Source: a virus. From it: 44,433 bases of DNA. Numbering within the stretch: position 1 is the stretch's first letter; each line of letters opens with the position of its first letter. The stretch spans positions 1 through 44,433 of the IMG/VR virus record IMGVR_UViG_3300035183_000669; one strand, given 5' to 3'. Made by a program: the position numbers and the translations under genes. Shown here one piece after another: positions 24,624-31,390 of this stretch. The notes below the pieces were generated by a model. It saw only the letters and a program-made list of their open reading frames with translations, had not been told where the DNA came from and searched no databases.

Positions 24624-25564
24624 TGCTGGATATACTGCATTTAGCTGAACAACCAGGGGCTGACGTTCAAATTTTCAGGGGTACAGGGGCTTCTGGCGCT
24701 CCTACATGGATGACTTGGCAAAAACGCCGCGGCGTATCCATGTGTTATATGATCTGTATTGGTGGTGGTGGTGGCGGCGGATCAGGAGCGGTCGGCTCTC
24801 CTTCCTCTGCAGCCGGCGGTGGCGGAGGCGGGTCTGGGGGTCAATCTACACTGATCATTCCTGCTTGCCTTTTACCTGATACTTTGTTTGTAAGTGTGGG
24901 TCGAGGGGGTGATTCAGGGAGCGCAGGCGCTCCGTCGGTCATTTCAATCCAACCGCACGCTTCGAATTCACAAAATTATGTATTGATGGCTAACGGGGGC
25001 GGCGCCGGCGGTAATGCTTCGGGTTCGACTGCTGGGGCAGCCGGCGCCGCAGCATCGGCAGTTTCAATAGGTAGTTGTCCTCTTGCCGGATTGGGGGTTT
25101 ATATTTTCCTTGCTGGTCAAGCTGGGACCGCTGGCGGTTCCACAACCGTCGGTACTGCGCTTTCATACCCCGCCGCAGGCATGGTTGTTACTGGTGGTAC
25201 TGGGGGCGGAGGACTTCCTGCGCTTTCAACCGCAGGAAACGCCGGTGGCGCAATTAATAGTCTTACGCACCCGACATATTTTGTCGGTAATCCAGGCGGG
25301 GCAGGTGGTGCCGCAAACAACTCTCCAGGCAGTAACGGGTCGAATGGAGCTAGTCTATTTCCGAAGCTGCTTTATGGTTGGGGTGGGACAGGCGGCGGAA
25401 GTGGTGGTTTAGGTTCGTCTGGTGCTTCTACAGCTGCTGGTGGTAGAGGTGGTGATGGTGGTATGGGTTCTGGTGGCGGCGGTGGTGGTGGTGGATTCAC
25501 TGGAGCTGCAGTAGCCCCTGGTGGACGTGGCGGTGATGGTATTGTTATCATTGTTTCGTGGTGA
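24623..25564 (+). CDS. Glycine-rich tip adhesin
   Basis: A 313-residue protein. After a WQKRRGVSMCYMICIG start it is dominated by Gly-rich loops (GGGGGGGSG, GGGGGGSGG and GGGGGGGGFTG) with short hydrophobic spacers and the end GGDGIVIIVSW. This polyglycine II-type pattern is known from T-even gp38 adhesins and phage glycine-rich fibre tips, which determine host receptor. The region is clearly more GC-rich than the rest of the window, partly from Gly codons. It is the last structural gene before a small tagged protein. Confidence 0.75.
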   Translation: MLDILHLAEQPGADVQIFRGTGASGAPTWMTWQKRRGVSMCYMICIGGGGGGGSGAVGSPSSAAGGGGGGSGGQSTLIIPACLLPDTLFVSVGRGGDSGSAGAPSVISIQPHASNSQNYVLMANGGGAGGNASGSTAGAAGAAASAVSIGSCPLAGLGVYIFLAGQAGTAGGSTTVGTALSYPAAGMVVTGGTGGGGLPALSTAGNAGGAINSLTHPTYFVGNPGGAGGAANNSPGSNGSNGASLFPKLLYGWGGTGGGSGGLGSSGASTAAGGRGGDGGMGSGGGGGGGGFTGAAVAPGGRGGDGIVIIVSW

Positions 25565-25597
25565 AATTTTTCAAAAGAAACAAGAAGGAGACTTTGT

Positions 25598-25813
25598 ATG
25601 AAAACATTCGATGAATTCTTAAAAGAAAGGCATCTTACTCCAGCCGAATTGAAGAAGCGAGAAGAAATCGCGAAAGCTATTGAAAGAGAACATCCTGATA
25701 TGCCTAAGGATCAAAAGATGGCAATTGCCACTGCAGCTGCTAAGAAAGCGCTGAGTAAGAAAAAGAAGAAAGATGAAGATATGGAAGAGAATGAAGAAGA
25801 AAAATCTAAGTGA
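25598..25813 (+). CDS. Small protein with capsid-targeting-like N-terminus
   Basis: The 71-residue protein starts MKTFDEFLKERHL, close to the T4 internal-protein peptide MKTYQEFIAE, with an LKE protease-type site. Next comes REHPDMPKDQKMAIATAAAKKALSKK, helical and Lys-rich, then a Lys-run and acidic tail, KKKKDEDMEENEEEKSK. It resembles the tail of the NMNAT-like protein at 4154. It is in the late tail operon and has a good ribosome site (AAGGAGA). A small internal head protein is the likely role. Confidence 0.55.
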   Translation: MKTFDEFLKERHLTPAELKKREEIAKAIEREHPDMPKDQKMAIATAAAKKALSKKKKKDEDMEENEEEKSK

Positions 25814-25825
25814 AAGGAGCTTTAC

Positions 25826-26365
25826 ATGAGCATCGCAGCTATACTCGATAAAATTTTCAGACGTTCAAAACCTGAAGAACAAGTAAACAATGAAGGAGTT
25901 GAAAACTTGAAACCAAAATTTCATGTGCAATTAGCTTTGTATAAAGGTCCTCCGAGATATGATTGGATGAATATTCTCTTCCACTACGCAGTTCGTCTAC
26001 GAACTTGGAGTAAGTGGAGTCATGCTGAACTAGTCATCAATGATGTCTGCTGGTCATCGTCTGGTAGGGATGGAGGTGTTCGCGGCAAGATAATCAATCT
26101 CAGCAGTGGAAGATGGGACGTATTTGATTTGGATTTGACTGATGAGCAAGCAGCTAAAGCTCTCGCCTGGTTCAAGTCTCATGAAGGTGAAGGCTATGAT
26201 TGGTTGGGTGTTCTTTGCTTTGTCTTACCTTTCGTAAAACAAGAACGTAAGCGCTGGACTTGCTTCGAAGCAATTGGCTCAGCTTTAGGGATTGAAAATC
26301 CTCACCGTCTAGATGCAAACGATCTGTACAAGTGGGCTCTTGAACATCCGAAGCCTGAGGCTTGA
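25826..26365 (+). CDS. Permuted papain-fold (NlpC/P60, YiiX-type) hydrolase
   Basis: A 179-residue protein. The His comes first (SKWSHAELVIND) and the Cys late (RWTCFEAIGSALG), the permuted order of the YiiX/lecithin:retinol acyltransferase-type papain fold; a Trp-rich GEGYDWLGVLCF segment lies between. Ribosome site AAGGAG. It could cut peptide or acyl bonds, for example in the cell wall, or act on host proteins. It is last in the late tail-fibre unit, so a virion or lysis role is possible. Confidence 0.7.
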   Translation: MSIAAILDKIFRRSKPEEQVNNEGVENLKPKFHVQLALYKGPPRYDWMNILFHYAVRLRTWSKWSHAELVINDVCWSSSGRDGGVRGKIINLSSGRWDVFDLDLTDEQAAKALAWFKSHEGEGYDWLGVLCFVLPFVKQERKRWTCFEAIGSALGIENPHRLDANDLYKWALEHPKPEA

Positions 26366-26457
26366 GAATGATCGACTGTTGCGCGGTTAGAGGTCTACTT
26401 CTGTAACCAGCTCCTGTCTCACTGCCACTGAAGGACAGGGACGTCCTCCCCTCAAAA

Positions 26458-26512
26458 AAGTTCAAAAATTTTTCAAAAATTGCTTGACATCTCGTAGAAG
26501 TTGTGATATAAT
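26458..26512 (+). promoter_or_regulatory. Strong early promoter with AT-rich upstream block
   Basis: TTGACA (26484-26489), 17 bases, TATAAT (26507-26512): a perfect consensus. An AT-rich block, AGTTCAAAAATTTTTCAAAA, sits just upstream and recurs before 26577 and 43885. The nearest downstream GGAGG (about 26532) leads only to a 20-codon frame with TTG start, so this may be an orphan promoter or one of a tandem pair. Confidence 0.85.
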
Positions 26513-26549
26513 ATAATCGTGAAATGAAAAAGGAGGACGCAGAAGTTGA

Positions 26550-26605
26550 ACGGAGTCAAAAATTTTCAAAAATTGCTTGACTTTCCTCAGAAGCTGCACT
26601 ATAAT
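26550..26605 (+). promoter_or_regulatory. Strong early promoter, second of tandem pair
   Basis: TTGACT (26577-26582), 17 bases, TATAAT (26600-26605), with the AT-rich block CAAAAATTTTCAAAAATTGC just upstream. It lies 31 bases before the 26637 start and drives the small-gene unit that follows. Confidence 0.87.
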
Positions 26606-26636
26606 TAAATCAAGATGGCAAAAAGAGGATGCAGCG

Positions 26637-27059
26637 ATGAAAAAGTTCACTCTTCCAGCAAGCAAGTACTTCGTAGGAGATCCTTGCTTTGTTATAGATG
26701 ACAGCTCCAGATGGATGCGTTTTCTTGAAAGTTGTTGTTACTTTGAAGATTCTGTTCGCGCAACTGATGATGGAGATGAGTTTTGGGCTAGTCCGACCAA
26801 GATAGGCAACGGAACTTTTGCTAGCAATACAGATGATTTGTTTGTTGTTGATTCAGGGTTGATTGGTGTGGTTCCGTCAAGTTTGTTAGAAAAATGTAAA
26901 CGCAATGAAGCAGAACTAAACAAACTAGGAAAGATCGTTGAATTCAAAGAGCCATTTGTTGTCATTTTCAATCCGTATGATAGCGCAGGCTTGACACACA
27001 TCATCGGAAATATTAAAATTTTCACAGATGAGGAGTCTGAGGCTGAAAAAGCCTTATGA
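26637..27059 (+). CDS. Hypothetical protein
   Basis: A 140-residue soluble protein, MKKFTLPASKYFVGDPCFVI to the end. ATG at 26637 is right after AGGATGCAGCG; the frame is open upstream only through promoter DNA. KYFVGDPCFVIDDSS and DLFVVDSGLIGVVPSSL look like beta strands of a compact domain. No catalytic motif. It is the first gene of an early unit and its stop overlaps the next gene. The early position suggests host takeover, unproven. Confidence 0.6.
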   Translation: MKKFTLPASKYFVGDPCFVIDDSSRWMRFLESCCYFEDSVRATDDGDEFWASPTKIGNGTFASNTDDLFVVDSGLIGVVPSSLLEKCKRNEAELNKLGKIVEFKEPFVVIFNPYDSAGLTHIIGNIKIFTDEESEAEKAL

Positions 27060-27406
27060 TACACCAAGATACTATTCGCGCTATCGAAGAAGTTCTCGAA
27101 GGGCGCGTTACTGATAGATCGAAAGAATATTTGTTGCAATTTACCGAGTTCCTGGATGTGATTCCAAAAGCGGTAGATGCTGCAAAGAAACATTTCCCAG
27201 AAGCGCAGCTTGTTGTGGATGTCTACCAGGATCCTGAAATTGACGATCACTATCTTGTCTTGTACGTTAGGTCAAAGTACTATGATGACTCATTCATTGA
27301 ACGATTAGAGAAGGCGGAAGCGGAGTTCCTTAACCAGCTTGTGAACAAAAGAGGGTGGATTCAGCTGACCACGGACTTTCGGGAACCAGAAGAAGTTTCA
27401 CATTAA
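27056..27406 (+). CDS. Hypothetical protein
   Basis: A 116-residue protein, unrecognised, that starts in ATGA overlap with the gene before it. The N-terminal half is helical (IEEVLEGRVTDRSKEYLLQF), followed by beta strands (AQLVVDVYQDPEIDDHYLVLYVRSK) and an amphipathic helix. No motif or membrane segment. Early-unit position only; function unknown. Confidence 0.58.
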   Translation: MIHQDTIRAIEEVLEGRVTDRSKEYLLQFTEFLDVIPKAVDAAKKHFPEAQLVVDVYQDPEIDDHYLVLYVRSKYYDDSFIERLEKAEAEFLNQLVNKRGWIQLTTDFREPEEVSH

Positions 27407-27430
27407 ATTGTAATTGAAGGAGGACTTATT

Positions 27431-28414
27431 ATGGCACACGAAATCACTATTCGCGAGAATGGAATGGCTGAGATGGCTTTCACTGGATCACGTCAAGCAA
27501 TTTGGCATGGTCTAGGTCAGCAACTCGATAATGATTCTCCTATCGAAGTTTGGAAGGTCCAAGCAGGCCTCGACTGGGAAGTTTTTGAATCTACTGTCAC
27601 CTATCAAACCATGGAAGGCGGTAAATTAGTCACTAAGACTTTCCCAAACAAAAAAGTCCTGTTTCGTTCCGACACTGGTGCGCCTCTCTCAATTGTAGGT
27701 TCAGAATTTAAAGTTGTACAGCCAGGAGAAGTACTTGAATTCTTTCGTGATTTGATGCAACTACATGGCATGAAATTATCGACTGCGGGTTCTCTCTTTG
27801 GCGGTACCCGTTTCTGGGCACTAGCAGAAACTGGTAAGGCCGAAAATGTCACTAAAGATGATGAAGTTAAAGGACATTTATTATTAGTTACCGCAGTTGA
27901 TGGAACTCTTGCCACTACTGCTAAGTTTGTATCAACTCGAGTTGTTTGTAATAATACACTTACAATTGCGCTCTCTGAAGATTCAAAGAGAATGGTTAAG
28001 AGGACTCATAAAGTCGCATGGGACCCCTCTGCAGTAAAGATTGATCTAGGACTATTAGACAGGTCATGGAATCAATTCATGGAGAATCTTCGCAAGTTAG
28101 CGAATTTCGAAATGTCCGATAAAGAAGTACGTAAATTTTACCAAGATATGTTCTTTGATCCCAAGAAAACAGCCGAGGAACAGACTTGGGGTGCTACTAG
28201 ACGTGTCAACGAACTTATGCGACTGTATGGTAATGGAGCGGGTGCGTCTCTTTCACGAGGAACGGCTTGGGGAGCTCTGAATGCCATTACAGAGATGTTC
28301 ACTCATGGATCAGGCAAACGTGACGCCTCAAGACAATTTTGGGATGCGTACTATGGAAACGGCGATGAAATCAAAAACGAAGCAATGTCCAAACTGCTTG
28401 CCATGGCTGCATAA
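27431..28414 (+). CDS. DUF932 phage/plasmid-like protein
   Basis: A 327-residue protein of the DUF932 family often found in phages and plasmids. The start SRQAIWHGLGQQLDNDSPIEVWKVQAGLDW is diagnostic, followed by VLFRSDTGAPLSIVG and WALAETGKAEN. The C-terminus shows RTAWGALNAITEM-type helices. Strong ribosome site GAAGGAGG. Function is not settled; roles in DNA replication or anti-defence have been proposed for relatives. The last 50 bases overlap a small Cys-rich gene. Confidence 0.88.
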   Translation: MAHEITIRENGMAEMAFTGSRQAIWHGLGQQLDNDSPIEVWKVQAGLDWEVFESTVTYQTMEGGKLVTKTFPNKKVLFRSDTGAPLSIVGSEFKVVQPGEVLEFFRDLMQLHGMKLSTAGSLFGGTRFWALAETGKAENVTKDDEVKGHLLLVTAVDGTLATTAKFVSTRVVCNNTLTIALSEDSKRMVKRTHKVAWDPSAVKIDLGLLDRSWNQFMENLRKLANFEMSDKEVRKFYQDMFFDPKKTAEEQTWGATRRVNELMRLYGNGAGASLSRGTAWGALNAITEMFTHGSGKRDASRQFWDAYYGNGDEIKNEAMSKLLAMAA

Positions 28415-28625
28415 AGAACTGGAAATTCTTCGGGAGATCGAGTCCTTGCTCAGAGAAGCTAAGGACTCACTCCTGATGGTAGAGCATGAGAGTCCATGTG
28501 GTTGTTCTCCAAAAATTAAGGTTTTCAAGAGCCCACAAGCATATCAGATTGCACATAGGTTGAAAGAATTGGAAATTCTTCGCGGTAAAATAAATACTTT
28601 TGCAGACAAGTTAGACGGTTCATAG
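28365..28625 (+). CDS. Small Cys-containing helical protein
   Basis: ATG at 28365 is chosen since GGA lies upstream and the product starts MKSKTKQCPNCLPWLHKEL. The CxxC and a later CGC pair (HESPCGCSPK) could bind zinc. The two helices each carry an ELEILR segment, separated by about 50 residues. It begins inside the DUF932 gene in another frame. Length 86 residues; function unknown. Earlier in-frame ATGs (28344, 28353) are possible starts. Confidence 0.5.
   Translation: MKSKTKQCPNCLPWLHKELEILREIESLLREAKDSLLMVEHESPCGCSPKIKVFKSPQAYQIAHRLKELEILRGKINTFADKLDGS
28589..28596 (+). promoter_or_regulatory. Candidate late promoter box inside coding DNA
   Basis: AATAAATA (7 of 8 of TATAAATA) lies 30 bases before the 28626 gene. 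It is inside the end of the upstream gene, so it may be chance. Confidence 0.3.
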
Positions 28626-28850
28626 ATGAGCTACAACATATTAGACGTCGCAAAAGACGCATTAACAGGCAATCTCAAGATGACAACTACTGAAGAACAA
28701 GAAAAACGTCTATCGATTTGCAGGAATTGTGAATATTTGATTAAAATTCCTGGCAATACGAAGATTACAGGGACTTGCAAAAAATGTGGCTGTTTCATGG
28801 ATGCGAAAGTTAAGTTTGCGCAAGCAAGTTGTCCTCTCGGGAAGTGGTAA
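28626..28850 (+). CDS. Small phage zinc-ribbon protein
   Basis: A 74-residue protein with four Cys in two knuckles: ICRNCEYL and GTCKKCGCFM, followed by AKVKFAQASCPLGKW. The opening NILDVAKDALTGNLKMTTTEEQEKRL and this ending are recurrent in phage proteins. Probably a nucleic-acid or protein-binding zinc ribbon. It directly precedes the tRNA-Thr gene. Confidence 0.75.
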   Translation: MSYNILDVAKDALTGNLKMTTTEEQEKRLSICRNCEYLIKIPGNTKITGTCKKCGCFMDAKVKFAQASCPLGKW

Positions 28851-28860
28851 AATCGATTTC

Positions 28861-28936
28861 GCTGGGTTCGCGTAGTGGTCATCGCAGCGGATTTGTAATC
28901 CGCCATTCGTGGGTTCGAATCCCACACCCAGCTCCA
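28861..28936 (+). tRNA. tRNA-Thr (anticodon TGT)
   Basis: A cloverleaf of 76 bases with CCA encoded. Acceptor GCTGGGT pairs with ACCCAGC; the anticodon stem GCGGA/TCCGC holds the loop TTTGTAA with anticodon TGT; the T arm is GTGGG-TTCGAAT-CCCAC. It reads ACA codons and may supplement the host for this AT-rich genome. Confidence 0.93.
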
Positions 28937-28964
28937 TTTTTGACAACTGACAGGAGGTAATTGC

Positions 28965-29126
28965 GTGGCCACAAAAAACGACATCACAGGTGATGCTATT
29001 AAAAGTCGAGTCATTACGAAAGCTTATGAAGAAGGTTATGAACGGATCTTCGGCAAGAAGAAGCGCGAAGAGAATGAAAAGTCATTAAATAAAATTGATG
29101 ACAAAAAATCACAAGAACAGGCTTGA
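28965..29126 (+). CDS. Small conserved phage protein
   Basis: A 53-residue ORF with a GTG start 10 bases after AGGAGG. The product opens VATKNDITGDAIKSRVITKA and continues YERIFGKKKREENEK, a pattern I know as a recurrent small phage protein of unknown function. It lies between tRNA-Thr and the tmRNA, and its TGA stop is inside the TTGACA of the tmRNA promoter. Confidence 0.7.
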   Translation: MATKNDITGDAIKSRVITKAYEEGYERIFGKKKREENEKSLNKIDDKKSQEQA

Positions 29127-29151
29127 CAACTTGTAAGAATTGCTATAATAT
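29123..29151 (+). promoter_or_regulatory. Sigma-70-type promoter of the tmRNA
   Basis: TTGACA (29123-29128) with TATAAT at 15 bases or TAATAT at 17 bases. It lies just before the acceptor piece of the permuted tmRNA. Its -35 contains the stop codon of the small gene upstream. Confidence 0.72.
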
Positions 29152-29157
29152 TTTAGA

Positions 29158-29392
29158 AATGGCTGTGTAACTCAACTTCAGAAAGTCATATCGGACGGCG
29201 GTTCGAATCCGCCCAGCTCCACCAGGGGCTGAATTGGGCGTCGACGGTATGGTAAGTAAGAAGTTTGGGCAGCTCGACAAGGTAAAGTCGTTAAAACCAA
29301 CCAAAGTAAACGCGAACGACGCAGTTTACGAGTTGGCGGCTTAGTAAGTAACCGCCTGGGGTTTGGTGGGTACCTCGCAACAGAAACCCACC
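29158..29392 (+). ncRNA. ssrA: Circularly permuted tmRNA (ssrA)
   Basis: The acceptor (3') piece comes first: T arm GGCGG-TTCGAAT-CCGCC (29197-29213), then CAGCTCC, A and CCA (29214-29224). With no bases between, the 5' piece starts GGGGCTG (29225-29231) and continues with the tmRNA-typical TCGACGG. GGGGCTG pairs with CAGCTCC exactly as in bacterial tmRNA. The tag frame is GCG AAC GAC GCA to GCT TAG (29312-29344), encoding ANDAVYELAA after the charged Ala and ending in LAA. Permuted ssrA genes are typical of Alphaproteobacteria. It should rescue stalled ribosomes and tag proteins for Clp proteases; a ClpP-like gene follows. Piece ends are approximate. Confidence 0.88.
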
Positions 29393-29403
29393 TTTGTTTT
29401 GTT
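29365..29403 (+). terminator. Terminator at the tmRNA 3' end
   Basis: A 7-base-pair stem, GGTGGGT with ACCCACC, closes a 14-base loop and is followed by TTTGTTTTGTT. It likely ends the permuted tmRNA precursor; part of it could belong to a pseudoknot. Confidence 0.7.
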
Positions 29404-29446
29404 ACCCATATGTAGTAACTGATCTTTTAACACCATGGAGATTCAC

Positions 29447-30049
29447 ATGAGCCAAGAAGAATATACTGAAAATCTTGATCTTAATCTCAATACACCGACC
29501 AATGCTTTTCTGAATATTCCTATTGCTCGCCAGCACAGTTTCTATTTGAGTGGTCCTATCTTATCTCCTGAGCATTACTCAAAATGGTTTCATGTAATTC
29601 GAAATGCCAGCGAGAATGATGTTGTCATTCTACATATAAACAGTCCTGGAGGAGATGTTGCGACTGCAATTCAATTTATGCGTGTGATTGCAGAAACTCC
29701 CGCGACTGTTGTAGCCAGTGCAGAGGGTAATTGTATGAGTGCCGCTGCAATGATTTTCTTAGCAGCAGATTCTCATCAGATCAGTGAGCATAGTTGCTTC
29801 ATGTTTCACAACTACAGTGGAATAAGTGTTGGCAAAGGCGGTGAGATGTACGATAACATAATCTTCGAGCGTAAATGGAGTGAAAGGATGCTCAGGAGCA
29901 TTTATGCCAATTTTCTCACTGATGATGAGATTGAAGCGATGCTCAATAATCGTGATGTTTGGATGGATGGCGAAGAAGTTGCTAAACGACTAGAAAAGCG
30001 ATATGAAAAACTAGCCAAAGAAATGGAGGACGAAGAAAATGGGTGCTGA
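29447..30049 (+). CDS. clpP: ClpP-family serine protease
   Basis: A 200-residue ClpP-like peptidase. ATG at 29447 is chosen because GGAG lies 6 bases upstream; that GGAG overlaps an earlier ATG at 29435. The catalytic triad is intact at Ser98 (NCMSAAAM), His121 (FMFHNYSG) and Asp170 (NRDVWMDG), close to E. coli Ser97/His122/Asp171 numbering, and INSPGGDV is the oxyanion strand. It lacks an N-terminal propeptide. It lies directly after the tmRNA, whose LAA tag is a ClpXP/ClpAP signal. In phages ClpP-like proteins can also act in head maturation; here no capsid gene is nearby, so it may act in the cytosol. Confidence 0.88.
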   Translation: MSQEEYTENLDLNLNTPTNAFLNIPIARQHSFYLSGPILSPEHYSKWFHVIRNASENDVVILHINSPGGDVATAIQFMRVIAETPATVVASAEGNCMSAAAMIFLAADSHQISEHSCFMFHNYSGISVGKGGEMYDNIIFERKWSERMLRSIYANFLTDDEIEAMLNNRDVWMDGEEVAKRLEKRYEKLAKEMEDEENGC

Positions 30050-30398
30050 AGCTGAATATGTTTATTACTACAAAGGCCAAGTACTAAAAGTAGTCGATGG
30101 AGATACGGTGGATGTTGATATTGATCTCGGATTTGATGTTCATTTCAGGACTCGACTGCGTCTGTATGGAGTAAACACCCCTGAACTGAGTTCAAAAAAC
30201 CCTGATGAACGCAAGAAAGCTGATGATGCTAAGAATTTCTTGAAAGAGTTGATTGAAGGAAAGGAAATCGAGATTCAATCTTTCAAACATGAAAAGTATG
30301 GTCGATATCTCGCCAAAATTTTCATCAATAATGTAGATGTAAATCAGAAACTGATCGAAGAAGGTTTTGCAGTTCCATATTTCGGTGGTCCCAGGTAA
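30039..30398 (+). CDS. Thermonuclease (SNase)-like nuclease
   Basis: A 119-residue staphylococcal-nuclease-fold enzyme: VLKVVDGDTVDVDIDLGF, the Arg-containing FRTRLRLYGVNTPELSS, and HEKYGRYLAKIFINNVDVNQKLIEEGFAVPYFG, in the usual order. No signal peptide, so it likely acts inside the cell on DNA or RNA, perhaps in host-genome breakdown. GGAGG precedes the start, which overlaps the ClpP gene by 11 bases. Length is short but covers the whole domain. Confidence 0.9.
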   Translation: MGAEAEYVYYYKGQVLKVVDGDTVDVDIDLGFDVHFRTRLRLYGVNTPELSSKNPDERKKADDAKNFLKELIEGKEIEIQSFKHEKYGRYLAKIFINNVDVNQKLIEEGFAVPYFGGPR

Positions 30399-30400
30399 TC

Positions 30401-30949
30401 ATGCGAATTTGGTTTACTAGTGATACGCATTTCTTTCATAAGAATATTATAAAGTATTGCCCAACCAATCGTGGGCATTTTAAGGATGAAAATGAAATGA
30501 CGGAATATTTGGTTTCAGTTTGGAATGAACGAATTGGTCGGGATGATCTTATATTTCATCTTGGTGATGTTGCGCTTGGAAATCCTCAGAGAGCCGTAGA
30601 AGTTTTGCGTCGCTTAAATGGCATGAAAGTTCTAGTGAAAGGAAATCATGATACTCGTTTGCTAACATATCGAGCATTCGTGAACATCTGGGAAGGCATT
30701 TATGATGCTTATACGGAAATTGAGATTGATGACATCCCGATAGTACTTTCCCATCATCCGTTGTCTAAATGGAACAAGATGGAAGAAGGGGCTTATCATC
30801 TACACGGACATGTTCACGGCAATCACATGAACCGAGAAACAGGACGAAGAATGGACGTTGGAGTAGACACGCGAAAGGATCTTGCCCCTTGGAGTTGGGA
30901 AGAAATTCATGAAAAATTGAATGAACGGCCTGTAGGAGTTGGTATATGA
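30401..30949 (+). CDS. Metallophosphoesterase
   Basis: A 182-residue calcineurin-type phosphoesterase. All motifs are present: FTSDTHFFHKNII (DxH), HLGDVALG (GD), KGNHD (GNHD), SHHPL and HGHVHGN. It binds two metals and cuts phosphate esters; phage relatives include 2',3'-cyclic phosphodiesterase-type and nucleotidase enzymes. It starts two bases after the SNase gene and its stop overlaps the next start. Substrate is unknown. Confidence 0.88.
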   Translation: MRIWFTSDTHFFHKNIIKYCPTNRGHFKDENEMTEYLVSVWNERIGRDDLIFHLGDVALGNPQRAVEVLRRLNGMKVLVKGNHDTRLLTYRAFVNIWEGIYDAYTEIEIDDIPIVLSHHPLSKWNKMEEGAYHLHGHVHGNHMNRETGRRMDVGVDTRKDLAPWSWEEIHEKLNERPVGVGI

Positions 30950-31209
30950 ACTTTTCGAAATACGAAAATCATGAGCATACATTAGTTCTCAAGTATCTTC
31001 ATCCACACATCATCGACAAGATCGAAAAATTTTGGGGATTCCCAGTCTGTCGCGAGTACTTGAATGATTTGTTGATGGACAGTAGAGATGGAACTCGACA
31101 AGGTTTTTCTAAAGAAGCTTTCAAGGCAATCTTATTTTTCTTGAACGAACATGACAAGTGCTTCCCTCAGTTTGACAGACAGCGCGATCCTTGGTCTGAT
31201 GCAAGGTGA
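30946..31209 (+). CDS. Hypothetical protein
   Basis: An 87-residue soluble protein in ATGA overlap with the phosphoesterase. It reads MNFSKYENHEHTLVLKYLHPHIIDKIEKFWGF and ends FDRQRDPWSDAR. Helical, with several His and Trp, but no recognised motif. It ends the 29447-31209 unit and a new promoter follows. Function unknown. Confidence 0.55.
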   Translation: MNFSKYENHEHTLVLKYLHPHIIDKIEKFWGFPVCREYLNDLLMDSRDGTRQGFSKEAFKAILFFLNEHDKCFPQFDRQRDPWSDAR

Positions 31210-31217
31210 AAAAGTGC

Positions 31218-31246
31218 TTGACTTTTTGAACAAATTTTAATAAAAT
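31218..31246 (+). promoter_or_regulatory. Sigma-70-type early promoter
   Basis: TTGACT, 17 bases, TAAAAT, about 145 bases before the 31391 gene. Between them a GGAGGTGTTAGTG site opens only an 11-codon GTG frame ending TGA; no gene is evident there. Confidence 0.72.
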
Positions 31247-31390
31247 ACATACTATCTGGCTTGAAAGTCAAACTAGACATTGAACAAAAACCAAAGGAGG
31301 TGTTAGTGTTAGTTGAGTCTGTGAATCCAGAAGATGTGTGATTTCCGATCATGCATTAAATCAAAAACATCATAGAAAAACGAGAGGAAG

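Noticed and set aside
26462-26665. Minus-strand frame at the tandem promoters, resembling one at 43788-44159
   Set aside because: The shared peptide pattern comes from translating the repeated promoter cassette, not from related proteins.
28631-29014. 127-codon antisense frame over the zinc-ribbon gene and tRNA-Thr
   Set aside because: It crosses the tRNA gene and has no start signals.
29161-29224. Possible tRNA, because of its T arm and CCA end
   Set aside because: There is no D arm or anticodon arm; it is the acceptor piece of the permuted tmRNA.
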